In this document: positions 47,801-55,986 of the stretch, piece after piece
How the letters are laid out: each line of letters opens with the position of its first letter
Numbering within the stretch: position 1 is the first letter of the stretch
Source: Euonymus europaeus
Taxonomy: Eukaryota > Streptophyta > Magnoliopsida > Celastrales > Celastraceae
NCBI GenBank assembly: GCA_963580455.1
Contig: OY756971.1
Span: 15,337,001-15,401,000, forward strand
Direction: 5' to 3'
DNA length: 64,000 nucleotides
Translations under genes and position numbers: made by a program
Notes under the pieces: model-generated
Told to the model about the DNA's origin: nothing
Seen by the model: the letters and a program-made list of their open reading frames with translations, nothing else
Databases searched by the model: none

Positions 47801-48498
47801 CCAAAACTAAATTCCCAGAACAATGTGTGCATATACAAACCTGAATGGACAATAACATATCAGCATAAGTGACTTACAGTTCGATGAGACTTGTCAGAAC
47901 TTGGTGACAATACTATGGGAGAGATGCTATCCCCGCTGCCTGAAGTAACATTATCAATGAAGGCATTTAGAAGCTCTGCATCAGATTCACCAACAAGGGA
48001 CTTAAACGCCTCAACTTCAGAAGCATAACTTCGCGTCATGAAATCTGAGTCGGGCCTTTTAGAATCATTTTCTCCCACAACCTGAAATGCTCAAATAATT
48101 TAGTTATACATATAAAAAGTATATACATATACCAATAACCATATGTGCAAAAGAAATATGAATTTAAAAGAGAAAAAAAAATAGAGTAATATACCTCTGG
48201 AGGGGCATCCAAACTAGTCAACTGAACAACATTTCCATCGGTATCCACTTCATTGACAATAAAATCAGAATACCTTGACGAAGGAACGAGATTTAAAATT
48301 CAGTACATTCAATCAATGCAATCATTCACAATCCAACAACACAAACGCGTCATTGCGTCTCTGTGCACACAGATATATACAAATATGGTGCGTAAGTAAA
48401 TGTAGAACTGAGAACCTTTGCTTGAGAGTGCCACGGAAACCAGGGAGTTGCGAGATGAAGCAGAAGATGCCAACGTCAGCTTCGTCGAGAGATTTCAT
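23896..48498 (-). CDS. PUS7: tRNA pseudouridine synthase PUS7/TruD homologue (20 exons)
   Basis: This enzyme family isomerises uridine to pseudouridine in tRNA and other RNAs. The minus-strand exons are 48498-48416, 48273-48195, 48081-47878, 47567-47353, 46715-46643, 46263-46207, 44491-44412, 44328-44266, 44136-44049, 32391-32289, 32146-32043, 31780-31707, 31031-30967, 27800-27634, 25683-25616, 25531-25471, 25230-25193, 25063-24995, 24901-24349 and 23925-23896. They total 2274 nt with every phase matching (757 residues). Family blocks include [12 protein letters not shown] at the N-terminus, the catalytic G-T-K-D-K-R (Asp about 229), [26 protein letters not shown] (about 413-420) and the C-terminal [10 protein letters not shown]. 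Introns are GT-AG except intron 10 (AT-AC). Two donors read GTCAG (exons 8 and 14). Exon 4 encodes a basic K-K-R-K-D-R patch, possibly nuclear. Residues about 582-723 are a tandem duplication. The model was built by eye, without cDNA. Confidence 0.93.
24424..24849 (-). repeat. in-frame 213-bp tandem duplication inside PUS7-like exon 19
   Basis: Two direct copies, 24849-24637 and 24636-24424, each encode about 71 residues beginning D-K-I-A-K. Shared blocks are [13 protein letters not shown] and [10 protein letters not shown]. The copies differ at about a quarter of residues, so the duplication is not recent. It lies between the W-E-L-L-N-Y-T-D block and the conserved C-terminal L-P-A-S-C-Y block, where the family usually has a variable insert. 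Confidence 0.93.
25097..25158. repeat. (GA)n/(GGGA)n microsatellite in PUS7-like intron 17
   Basis: A run of about 10 AG units is followed by about nine AGGG units. It lies between exons 17 and 18, about 34 bp from each, and reads as a TCCC/TC pyrimidine run on the gene's strand. Confidence 0.9.
25965..26110 (-). mobile_element. tRNA-derived SINE in PUS7-like intron 14
   Basis: The minus strand reads CTCAGTGGTTGGCTCC (box A-like) and, about 30 bp on, AGCAGTGGTTTGAATACCCG (box B-like). It then has a short tail ending in an A-rich run (AAAAAGAAAAAAAAG). This is the plan of a plant SINE. Target duplications were not identified with confidence. Confidence 0.6.
26404..27363. mobile_element. Mutator-like element with long inverted repeats (non-autonomous)
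   Basis: The two ends match as inverted repeats for about 150 bp: ACGTTTTGGCCCCTGCAC at the left against ATGTTTTGGCCCTGTAC inverted at the right. Similarity of roughly three quarters extends through the TTGAACTT...ATAATGG block. Long terminal repeats of this kind are typical of Mutator-like elements. The interior (about 26580-27200) contains two overlapping open stretches on opposite strands (about 85 codons each) that I do not recognise. The flanks are A-rich, so a 9-bp duplication cannot be judged. It sits in PUS7-like intron 14. Confidence 0.75.
27888..28132 (-). repeat. 3' LTR of the intron-13 Copia
   Basis: It pairs with 30546-30782. Its minus-strand start TGTTAGAGTATATG follows the purine tract. 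The outer end is approximate. Confidence 0.8.
28133..30545 (-). pseudogene. Copia pol remnant (linker, reverse transcriptase, RNase H)
   Basis: Minus-strand pieces show a Ser/Pro-rich post-integrase linker (30500-30120), early reverse transcriptase with [13 protein letters not shown] (about 29950), [13 protein letters not shown] (about 29640), [11 protein letters not shown] (about 29020) and RNase H with F-S-D-F-D-W and S-R-A-E-V-E-Y (28620-28474). Stops and shifts break it throughout. Between the A-L-Y-G and L-R-Y-F parts an unrelated insertion of about 400 bp sits at 29050-29449. No intact enzyme is possible. Confidence 0.85.
29050..29449. mobile_element. solo-LTR-like insertion inside the intron-13 Copia
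   Basis: About 400 bp of unrelated DNA interrupts the reverse transcriptase reading. It begins TGTTTACAGG and ends CCATTTACA, so it has TG...CA ends like a solo LTR, and a tail with CTCTGTAATC resembling an LTR R/U5 region. No 5-bp target duplication matches at these limits, so both identity and limits are tentative. Confidence 0.4.
30546..30782 (-). repeat. 5' LTR of the intron-13 Copia
   Basis: It is the partner of 27888-28132. On the minus strand it starts TGTTAGAGTACATG. Its inner end passes directly into linker-coding sequence, marking the internal deletion. Confidence 0.8.
31148..31200. repeat. (TG)n and (GA)n microsatellite in PUS7-like intron 12
   Basis: A TG run at about 31153-31172 is followed by CGTTGTACAGAGAGAGAG. 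Confidence 0.85.
31504..31602. mobile_element. 99-bp Tourist-like MITE in PUS7-like intron 12
   Basis: It is flanked by TAA on both sides (31501-31503 and 31603-31605). The ends CGCATGTTTGGTAGAG and ATTACCAAAACT are inversely related. Internal words TATAAGCTATCATAAAA and GTTTGGTAGAGAGTATG resemble the subterminal region of the nested Harbinger at about 11000-11050, so it is probably a deletion derivative of that family. Confidence 0.6.
32147..32288 (-). other. U12-type AT-AC intron (intron 10 of PUS7-like gene)
   Basis: No GT donor exists at the exon 10 end. The sequence after ...CCAAGAGAAGGGG is ATATCCTTTT, an exact match to the U12 AT-AC donor consensus. The 3' side has TTTCTTGACT (branch-site-like, branch A about 32165) 18 nt before a TTAC acceptor at 32147. 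Splicing there gives D-P-R-E-G-E-R followed by A-R-E-Y-Y-K, the conserved family sequence in one frame. The intron is 142 nt. Confidence 0.88.
32978..33208. repeat. 113-bp tandem duplication in PUS7-like intron 9
   Basis: Units begin CTAAAAAAAGTGCTTC at 32978 and 33091 and are nearly identical through AAAGCCCAACTGACATTT. Similar GTGCTT and GCACTTAAATG words just upstream suggest a decayed small DNA transposon. Confidence 0.85.
33209..33830. other. intron 9 sequence, nothing recognised
   Basis: There is a short open stretch at 33333-33524 without similarity. I see nothing else before the Copia LTR. Confidence 0.4.
33831..33949 (+). repeat. 5' LTR and adjacent primer-binding site
   Basis: It aligns with 43739-43848 and ends CCGTAACA. 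TGGTATCGGAGC (33950-33961) follows directly. It starts CATTAG where the partner has TGTTAG. Confidence 0.85.
34580..35769 (+). pseudogene. Copia gag and protease remnant
   Basis: Starting M-A-K-I-S-E-K-K, the Gag reads through L-N-G-S-N-Y-Y-Q-W, then meets a stop (TAG about 34679), a frame change near 34960 and a Gly/Arg-rich tail. The knuckle C-F-Y-C-G-E is followed by a stop and Asn instead of the zinc-binding His. The protease region has the D-S-G-A active-site block near 35638. It is cut at 35769 by the Gypsy. Confidence 0.82.
35770..35985 (-). repeat. 3' LTR of the Gypsy element
   Basis: It is nearly identical to 40691-40905. Few differences imply a relatively recent insertion, even though the coding region already has stops. 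Confidence 0.92.
36064..39476 (-). pseudogene. Gypsy pol: protease, reverse transcriptase, RNase H, integrase, chromodomain
   Basis: On the minus strand the protease has V-I-L-D-G-G-S (about 39330). Reverse transcriptase has [13 protein letters not shown] (about 38460) and the catalytic V-Y-F-D-D-I-L (about 38275). RNase H has V-V-E-C-D-A-S-H (about 37830). Integrase has an H-H-C-C zinc region ending C-R-K-C-Q (about 37160) and the core with M-D-F-V-L-G, S-D-R-D and Q-T-D-G-Q-T-E. The chromodomain near 36190 has [17 protein letters not shown]. Stops occur near 39148, 38250 and 36347, and a short shifted stretch separates reverse transcriptase from RNase H. It is therefore inactive despite long open parts. 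Confidence 0.9.
39477..40668 (-). pseudogene. Gypsy gag
   Basis: It starts [10 protein letters not shown] (40668) just after the binding site. It includes the retrotransposon Gag core ([10 protein letters not shown] about 40175; F-L-P-P-D-Y about 40080) and a knuckle C-Y-A-C-G-E followed by a stop instead of the next residue, then G-H-T-S-F-A-C. At least three in-frame stops break it. Confidence 0.85.
40691..40905 (-). repeat. 5' LTR of the Gypsy element
   Basis: It is the partner of 35770-35985. It is followed on the minus strand, after 3 nt, by the initiator-Met tRNA binding site. Confidence 0.92.
40906..43738 (+). pseudogene. Copia pol remnant (right of the Gypsy insertion)
   Basis: It continues with the GAG-pre-integrase block (Q-F-G-H-P about 41175), integrase F-D-I-W-G-P (about 41325), L-H-S-D-N-A-K-E-Y (about 41510) and E-Q-N-G-V-A-E-R-K (about 41610). 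Reverse transcriptase follows with Y-V-D-D (about 42765) and L-R-Y-F-L-G-I-E-V (about 42862), then RNase H with [14 protein letters not shown] (about 43540). Frameshifts and stops occur every few hundred bases. Confidence 0.87.
43739..43848 (+). repeat. 3' LTR of the intron-9 Copia
   Basis: It starts TGTTAGAATAC after the purine tract and ends CCGTAACA. It lacks about 9 bp present in the 5' copy. Confidence 0.87.
45080..45400 (+). mobile_element. LINE ORF2 C-terminal remnant in PUS7-like intron 6
   Basis: Broken translation gives the order typical of plant LINE ORF2 ends: N-H-F-R-W, then a Lys/Gly/Arg-rich stretch (AAAAGGGGGAGGAGAAAAAG), W-K-S, H-H-I-R-E-S and finally N-K-G-F-D-G-D-D. Several stops interrupt it. 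The limits are approximate. Confidence 0.55.
45916..46206. repeat. 60-bp minisatellite abutting the exon 6 splice donor
   Basis: Units starting TCTTTCTGATTTAAAGC occur at 45990, 46050, 46110 and 46170 (exactly 60 bp apart), with a longer first unit from about 45916. The last, partial unit ends in the donor site of PUS7-like exon 6 (intron bases 46206-46201 read GTAAGT on the minus strand). Confidence 0.88.
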
Positions 48499-48503
48499 GG
48501 CTG

Positions 48504-48512
48504 TTAGGGTTT
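48504..48512 (-). promoter_or_regulatory. telo-box-like motif in the PUS7-like leader
   Basis: AAACCCTAA on the minus strand lies six bases upstream of the start codon. This motif is common in leaders and promoters of plant translation and ribosome-related genes. Function here is inferred. Confidence 0.5.
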
Positions 48513-48645
48513 CTGAGTTTGAGCAGTGAATAGATTTGCCAACGGAAAGTCGGAAAGGCTCATAGCCCTTGGCATGATGTCGTGTAAAATAGTATTTTTC
48601 GGCCGTTGGATTAAGTTTTGGGTTCAGAACATTAAAGTAGATCAT

Positions 48646-49622
48646 TGTTTTAAATTTTTGTTATGCATTTTTTTTCATAATTTGTCTTTTTGTCGTTATC
48701 AATTTTATTGTGAATCTAATATTAAAAGTAAATTTCAGAAGCAAATTATGTATTTTCCACTAAGATTTTACAATAAAAAGAATATGAAAGTCGTAAAATT
48801 TTCTTATTAAATCAAACAATAATATGTATCTCAATTATCCATTGAACGCATGTGTAAACCTTTTCTTCCTCCTTAATGATTAAAGTTTATTTCATATCTC
48901 GTGATCTGGTCCAATGATGTCGCAACATCGCGACATATATTTTATCATTATTGCTAGATATCCTAACATTCACAAATTCTATGTGATAATTACCATAACC
49001 ATTCATTTTTATTCTAAATTCAACTTTGAAAATTTAAATTCACATCTCCCACTCACATATGGATATTGTGGATAACAATAATTATGGATACATATCATTT
49101 TCGATATTATATTATATTTCTTTCAATTGAAATTTTATGCTAATAGAAATCATAAACAATTATAATATCGTTTAAGCCTTCTTTTTTTTTTGTTATTTTG
49201 AGAATATTCTCATGTTAATTGCACTAATGTGACATATTTCGTCCTTGTAATACTTGGGCATGATTGTGCTATTATCTCTTTGATTTATGTTATGTAAATT
49301 CAATTCATCAATTAAAAATGAATTAACATATTATACAATCGATTTATCTAGGGTTTTCAATCAACATGATTTTCACACATATAAACATGACAAAATTGTA
49401 GGTATATTTACTTTATGAGATTTATTAGGGATAAGGTTACTCATTTAAACTTATTTACATAAGTTTTTTTATAATTAATTTGATTTATATTTTCTGGATT
49501 CTTGCCAAAATTGAAGACTTTTAAGAAAAATATATATTAAATGAAGAAAATTTAATTTAGAAAATATATTAATTTTTCTATTTTAATTAATTATTTTATT
49601 GCCTCAATAAATATGTTGAGCA
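48646..49622. other. AT-rich DNA upstream of the PUS7-like gene, no gene seen
   Basis: It should include the promoter of the minus-strand gene. No coding frame or transposon signature was recognised. Confidence 0.45.
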
Positions 49623-49866
49623 TACACGAGCCGATTAGGGTTTAGCAAATTTATTCTTCTTAGGGTTTAACACTTGTTGTTTAGGTTATCGCATGAAAAT
49701 ACGATACATGAGCTCATTGGGGTTTAGCGAATCTGTTCCCCTTAGAGTTCAATACTTGTTATTTAGGTTATAATATGAAAATACGATACACGAGTCCATT
49801 AGGGTTTAGCGAATTTGTTCCTCTTAAGGTTTAATAGTTACTATTTAGGTTAACGTAGCGAAAAAA
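49623..49866. repeat. 82-bp tandem repeat, about three units
   Basis: Units start at 49623, 49705 and 49787. Each has ACATGAG or ACACGAG, GGGTTTAGC(A/G)AAT, a TTGTT(G/A)TTTAGGTTA block and GAAAATACGA. Divergence is about 15-20%. Confidence 0.85.
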
Positions 49867-50660
49867 AATTATATAACATATATAATTAAAAAATACATTA
49901 AAAAATATCGTTGATGGGTCTTATTAGAGAGAGTTTTACGTGCTAAGTTCGAATATGTAATTTTTTTTAAATTTACAATGTATTTTAAGAGAAAACGTTT
50001 TAAAATTTTGTTTATAAAAAAAATACAAAAGTGACAATGAACCAGACTCCATTCCAAATAAATTTTGTGGGTAGACTTAAACCTTATTAAATCCACAAAA
50101 GTAGACCCACTTGCAATTGTCCCTATAAACATCATAAATATTATTGTACAAAAAAACATACCTTGAGCCTTCTCTTTCAACTAGTGAATCCAAATCACAA
50201 ATCTTGATCTGCAAGGATATTAATTTTAATGTCTTATATGTGTATACAACGGTGCAGAATGTGTTGGCTCATTAGTTAGTTTTTTTGGTGCCAAAATTGT
50301 GTTTCACTATATTATGTGTATAAATATAGTGAATTGTACTCTTTAATTATTGCAAATAATAATAATTAGGTTAATACTACTTAAGAATTTTTTTATTATA
50401 AAAAACTTGAACCAATTTTTACATTTACAGCAAAAAAAAATCCCCATTTTATTGAGCGCAAAAAAAAATTATACAAAGTCAAATTGTACAAATTTTGACA
50501 CCATTTTTGTTTCTGCTACAAATGGTAGTGTTCTATTTCAATTGAAACTAATTTTTCACACAAGCTTAGTCTATTGATTGATACAATACAACAAAAAATA
50601 ATGTAGTGGACAAAAAATGAAAGTGTACAAAGAGACAACAAGGACAATTTGTAAAATATG

Positions 50661-50861
50661 GTGAAATTGTACAATTTTAGACACCGTTCATAATTTGTAT
50701 TTTTTTACCAATAATGCATATAAATCCAACCTATTCATTGATAGACCAAAGCATGCGTATAGTGAAATTGTACAATTTTAGACACCATTCATAATTTGTA
50801 TTTTTTATCAATAATGCATATAACTTCAACCTATTCATTTATAGACCAAAGCATGCGTATT
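50661..50861. repeat. 101-bp tandem duplication
   Basis: Units at 50661 and 50762 both begin GTGAAATTGTACAATTTTAG and end GACCAAAGCATGCGTAT, with few differences. Confidence 0.9.
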
Positions 50862-51170
50862 CATTGCCATGCAAAGAAGGTGTACCCACCACATGTCTTC
50901 TACCAATAATTCATAAAAATCCAACCTATGAATTGATAGCTCTACAAGGTGTATTGCCTAGTAAATGAATTTCACAAATGGAGGGGCGTCTGACATTAAA
51001 AGATACCAATTATTCATAACAATCCAAGACTTGAAAAAATTTGCAATAGGTCACGAACTTTTTACTATGAACAAGAGTAGTATAAACACAACTACTATTG
51101 TAGATTGCAATTTCTCAAACTTATTAGAATCCCTAAATTGAATTTCTTGACTTTCGTACAACGCTACATC

Positions 51171-52473
51171 ATGTCTGGAGGCTCTTCTAGTAGATGGTGG
51201 AACCGATTTCGTCGAAGTCGCAGAGATGCTGAGGAGGAGGAGGACGACGAAGAGGAGGACGACGATATAGAAGATCTGCATAACTCAGAGCAACATTTGG
51301 TCACTACTTTACAACATTTCCTTCCACATATGGTTGCTCTAGCTCCAGCCATGAACCCACCTAGGACATGCATCACAATCCCTAGAAACCGTGAAATGGT
51401 TCATGATGATCTTGTTCGTGATTACCTTGCACCAAACTGTACTTACCCTGATCACATGTTTCGACAAAGATTCCCTATGCGACGGGAATTATTTTTGAGG
51501 ATCAAAGATCGGCTTGAACTTTCAAACCCTTATTTTCAACGTCTGCCCGACTGTACAAGACGTTTGGGCCTCTCGCCCCTTCAAAAAATAACTGCAACAC
51601 TAAGACTTTTTTGCATACGGTGGTCCTATCGATCAACTCGATGAATATATAAAAATTGGCGAATCAATTGCTAAAGAAGTACTCATCAAATTTTGTGACA
51701 ACATTTTGCTCTCCTACCGGAATCAATATTTGAGGGCTCACAACATGGATGACATGATGCGGTTAATGCAAGAAAACGCTGCTCGTGGATTTCCTAGCAT
51801 GATAAGTTCTCTTGATTGCATGCATTGGGTAAGGCGTGGCTGTCTGGTCACCTAGCAAGGTCAATTTTGAGGTCACATTGGTAAGGCTACCTTGATTTTT
51901 GAAGCAGTCGCTTCGCAAGATTTATGGATTTCGCATGCATTTTTCAGAATGTCCAGATCACATAATGACATCACTGTACTACGACATTCTCATATTTTCA
52001 ATGAGTTTATAAGAGAGCAAACACCATATATACCATTCGTTGTCAATGGTCATGTTTATCACCAACCATATTATATGACAAATGGTATTTATCCATGATA
52101 CGCAACACTGATGCAGTCTATTCCACACCCGCACACCGCACAAGAAAGAGTTTTCACAAGGGTACAAGAGAGGTGGGGAATCACGCAAGGACCAGTACGA
52201 TTTTATAAAACTTCTCATTTGAGGAAAATAATGTTGACTTGCATCATTCTTTATAATATGATAATTGAGGATGAGCAACATCTTCATATCGATCCATGGG
52301 TTCCACCTGCTGACGAAATAGGTTCGGTGATAAATACTATCACCGACCCTGGAATGCTTGCAACTTACATTCACATGCGTATGGAGCAAGTCTGTGACCA
52401 AGATATTAATCACAATCTTCGAAGGGATCTCATTATTCACAATTGGGCTATGCATGATAATATCTCAGTTTGA
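51171..52473 (+). pseudogene. plant Harbinger-type (HARBI1-like) transposase, broken
   Basis: It starts M-S-G-G-S-S-S-R and has an acidic Glu/Asp run, then the family blocks F-R-Q-R-F-P-M-R-R-E-L-F-L (about 51460), G-L-S-P-L-Q-K (about 51570), S-L-D-C-M-H-W (about 51812), E-A-V-A-S-Q-D-L-W-I (about 51902) and C-I-I-L-Y-N-M-I-I-E-D-E (about 52240). One extra T in the run near 51608 shifts the frame. TAG and TGA codons follow at about 51854 and 51869 and another at about 52097. All catalytic regions can still be located, so decay is moderate. Confidence 0.85.
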
Positions 52474-52479
52474 TGTTTT

Positions 52480-53749
52480 ATTATGACAAATGAAAGGTAT
52501 CAACATGTACAATGTAAGCTATTATTATGATGACTTATGCGTACGATATTGTCGATGATTACGAAAATTTAGATATAATGTGTGCATGTGTCTCTGTCTG
52601 TTTTAATCTAGAGTTGTCGATGTGTTTGTCTTGTCATAACAAGGATTGCATTGAGCTTGATATATGGTTCATTGCATTTTATGGATGATATAATTGCAAA
52701 CATTATACAGGAATTAATTCCTCTAAATAAGTAAATGTTGCAGTTTTCAAATATCTTTCTCTGAATGAAGAAAGGAGTTTATTGGAGAGGCTCCCAGGGG
52801 GTGCGACTCAATACATTAAGAGATACATTTTTTTATTTAGTCCAATTTTGCTGGAGAAATTGCACATAATGTTATGACCCTTGTGGGTGTTGAGATCAGT
52901 TTTCTTAAGGTAATTGGATCTTGTTCTAACTTTTAATACATTGATTGGTGTAAGCCATGAAAAGCCTACATATGGCTTCCGTTGCAATGATACAAACTCA
53001 TTCTGCAAGGGGCTAGTTTACTGTATAATTTTACATTCCAGATTATGTTTGATTGTCTTTGGGTGTCTAGAAGTAAACTGATCTCTTATACAAAGTACAG
53101 TGGTCCATCCCATTAGCAAATGCAGCAATGCACCGGATAACAAATTCAATATTTGAAGAATCAACATATCATTATTTCCAAGAATTCCCATTTCTATAAA
53201 GAATAAGTCAGATCCATGATAACTCCCCCCACACCACACTCCACAGTAAAGTTTTTGTGAGCTTGAAACCACAAGTGAAGGTGGAGCCTAGCTCTCAGCA
53301 TGATCTATGGGATACTTTCATCATAAAGAACAAGGCAACAAGAAAATTAGAGATAAAAATTCAGCTCATGAACAATCACAGAGTACAATCACTTAAATAT
53401 AATAAGCAAATCGAAATAATATGGCATGTCTGCAAATATAAAGTTCTCACACCAATGCAAGTTAGGAAAATAATAACATTCGTCTCCACAAATTATTTTG
53501 AAAAATAGATATGCGATATTATTCAAAACAAAGAACTCAGCGAAGAAATAATAAAAATTCAAAAAGAACGATCACACATTGTCCTTTGAGCTCTCCAACC
53601 AATCATCATCGTCCAACCTACAAACCAATCAATGTCTTTAGGTCCCTGAGTTGATGTTATTTCAGTGCAATATATTTAGGCTGACCTATCTATATAGAGA
53701 AAGTAAGCAAATTAATTCATAAGTGAGTACAAAAGGGCTTTACATCCTA
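52480..53749. other. spacer between convergent Harbinger genes, no gene seen
   Basis: AT-rich; no recognisable coding sequence. It may hold 3' untranslated regions of both genes. Confidence 0.45.
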
Positions 53750-54672
53750 GGGGTATAAGTAGATGTGTTTCCTCGAGCTTCATTATCATTTGTGCGACGT
53801 GAAGGACTGGGAAGTTCGTCCGAGTCATCCCTTTTTCAATTCTAGAAAACACATGGCAAAATTATAATTCTAAAATTGTAAATGAAAACGATAATTTAAA
53901 ATCTATAAACACATACCCTTCAACAACGCCTCAAGGTCTGCGACATGGTCTTTCAACTGATTATACTCTACAGTGGCATCAGCATCATGCAACCCATTAG
54001 CCTAGTATGCTCTTAAGTCTCTCCTAGCAGCAATCAAATCCCTTGTGATCGCTGCCACATTCTTCGCAATCTTGGATTTTTTGGCTTTAAGAAAAAGTCT
54101 TTTATCCTGTTGAGATGACTGCCTATCCTCCTCCTTGCATAATCGAGCCTCCTCTTGTCTCTTCATCTGCCTTTCAGCACTGGTCTTCATCGCCAACTCC
54201 CAGTTGGAGCGACTACTTTCCACCAGTTCATGCAGACCAATACTTATGCTCTCACTAACTTGGCTCGTCGCATCTACCATGCTTGTTTTCTTTCGTGCTC
54301 TAGCAGCTTTGGCAGCCTTTGAACCTATGGGTAAGTGCTCATCTTCTGTAGCCTCGTTGTCATTAGATGCTTGGTTGGGTGAATCAGCATTTATGGGTGT
54401 CAGGTGATGTGGTTCCAAATTGGGATTTGGCAATGGTGTCTCATTAACCTCTCTATCTAGGTCGTCTGTATGTGAACCCATTCCAAGCCATTCTGTCGCA
54501 TCTTCGACAAAAGGGTTGCGCTTTTCAAGCCCTGCTTCGACACCAGCTTTGCTTTTAGCGCTATATTGTGCCCATTTAGGATAGCCTCTGAGCACATGCC
54601 AACATTGTTCATGCTTAAAAGAGTGCTTGTGGGTCTTCTCGAAGAGTGCCCTAACAGTACGTTCCTGAACAT
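53750..54672 (-). pseudogene. Harbinger helper protein with NAM-associated C-terminal region, truncated
   Basis: The minus-strand reading E-R-T-V-R-A-L-F-E-K-T then F-K-H-E-Q-C-W-H-V-L-R-G-Y-P-K-W is typical of the NAM-associated/Myb-like helper proteins of plant Harbinger elements. Next come a Ser/Pro/Asp-rich linker, a basic A-R-A-R-K-K stretch, and a charged coiled segment rich in Glu, Lys and Arg. An in-frame TAG at 54005-54003 interrupts similar coding sequence that runs on to about 53923. A further C-terminal piece rich in Asp, Ser and Arg ends near 53750. The 5' part is cut off at 54672 by the Athila LTR. Confidence 0.72.
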
Positions 54673-55909
54673 TGATGTGTATATTTTATATCACATTTAT
54701 ATGCATATGTTTGTACATATTTATAGTATTTTGTGTTAAGATTGAGTTGATACTTTGTGATTTTGTGTGTTTTGTATGTAGGAAGGTTGAAGGGGAGTTG
54801 TGAGTGAATTGGAGCATATTTGGCTAAAAATCAGTGGAAAACGCTCTTTCGGCGCCTTTCCAGCGCTCCAACATTTTAGAACCAGGAGAACATGCATTTT
54901 CGGCGCCTTTTCAGTGCTCCAACATTTTTTAGGCAGAAGAGAATGCACTTCCAGCACTCCAACGCTAGAACAGCACTCGCACTAGAATTTATTTCCAAAA
55001 TTAGTAAAAACTTAGGTTTTTATGTCTTTTCCTTGTGTTGACCTAGGGGAACTCAGTTGGAGTATAAATAAGACTTAAAAACACAAAAGAAAGGGCCAAT
55101 AATTGAGAAGAGAGATGAGGCACGGCTGCATCTTCATCAACATCTTCATCTTCTACCTTCATTCCTTTGTTCATCCAATATGGTTTCTTCTTCCTTTTCG
55201 TGTATATTCATTACTATGGTTTGTAACTAAACATATTTCTAGGGTTTGACCTAGCCAAGCATGAATGTTATGAGATGATTTGATCTATATTCCAAGCTTT
55301 TGATTCAATTCTCAATTCTTGTTCTTAATTATCATACTTCAAAGTATGATTTCTACATAATTGATTGATCATCAATTATGTTGTTTATTATACTCATCTA
55401 GCCAAATCACATAAACGATCCGTATTTATGTATTTTGGTAGAATCGGAATTAAGAAGATTAATTGTCGAATGCTCAGATCCGGGTTTAGGGGATTGATTG
55501 GTTGTTTAGTTCTTCTAGTCGTAATGGGTTATTTTTACTAAATTAAAGACTGCGATCAAATAGGATTAATTTGGTATCGATAATACGTGTTATTGTCACG
55601 ATCAATGGAATAACATAATTGAGTGAGGAATCGACCCTTGAATTGGAATTGTTATCGAATGCTTAACTTTTGTATCTCATAATAGGATTGCTTGGTAAGG
55701 TTGTACCCTAGGTTTTTCTCATTGTAATTGTTAAAATTCTGTTTTGCTCATTGTTCTAAAGAATCATAAATATTTTCTGTATTTAAATTGTCATTGGTTT
55801 ACTCAGTTAAGTGCATTATTCGATTAAACTTGTCCCTGTGGGATCGACCTTGTACTCACACTTTGTGCTACATTAGTACACTTGTGCGCTTGCAAGTATT
55901 TTTACATCA
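54673..55909 (+). repeat. 5' LTR of the Athila element
   Basis: The ends TGATGT...ACATCA are perfect short inverted repeats. GC-rich words (GGCGCCTTTCCAGCGCTCC type) repeat at about 54850-54965. GAGTATAAATAAG near 55060 is a TATA-like promoter candidate. Confidence 0.87.
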
Positions 55910-55915
55910 AGTTTT

Positions 55916-55933
55916 TGGCGCCGTTGCCGGGGA
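55916..55933 (+). promoter_or_regulatory. primer-binding site, tRNA-Asp type
   Basis: TGGCGCCGTTGCCGGGGA matches the 3' end complement of plant tRNA-Asp and lies just after the LTR end. Confidence 0.92.
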
Positions 55934-55986
55934 CTTGTTTAAGTCTTAAAGTGTGCTTAATTTTCTTTCTCTCGAATTCAGATTGT

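Larger units (their letters stand above)
51105..54672. mobile_element. third PIF/Harbinger element, decayed, cut by Athila
   Basis: It is recognised from a broken plus-strand transposase (51171-52473) and a minus-strand helper protein remnant (54672-53750), which face each other. The terminal repeats were not located: the left one should lie upstream of 51105 and the right one beyond the Athila insertion, outside the window. The limits given are those of the visible coding parts. Confidence 0.7.

Noticed and set aside
55882..55986. Extension of the Athila gag-pol frame upstream
   Set aside because: It would start inside the LTR and read through the primer-binding site. The first ATG after the binding site is at 55987.
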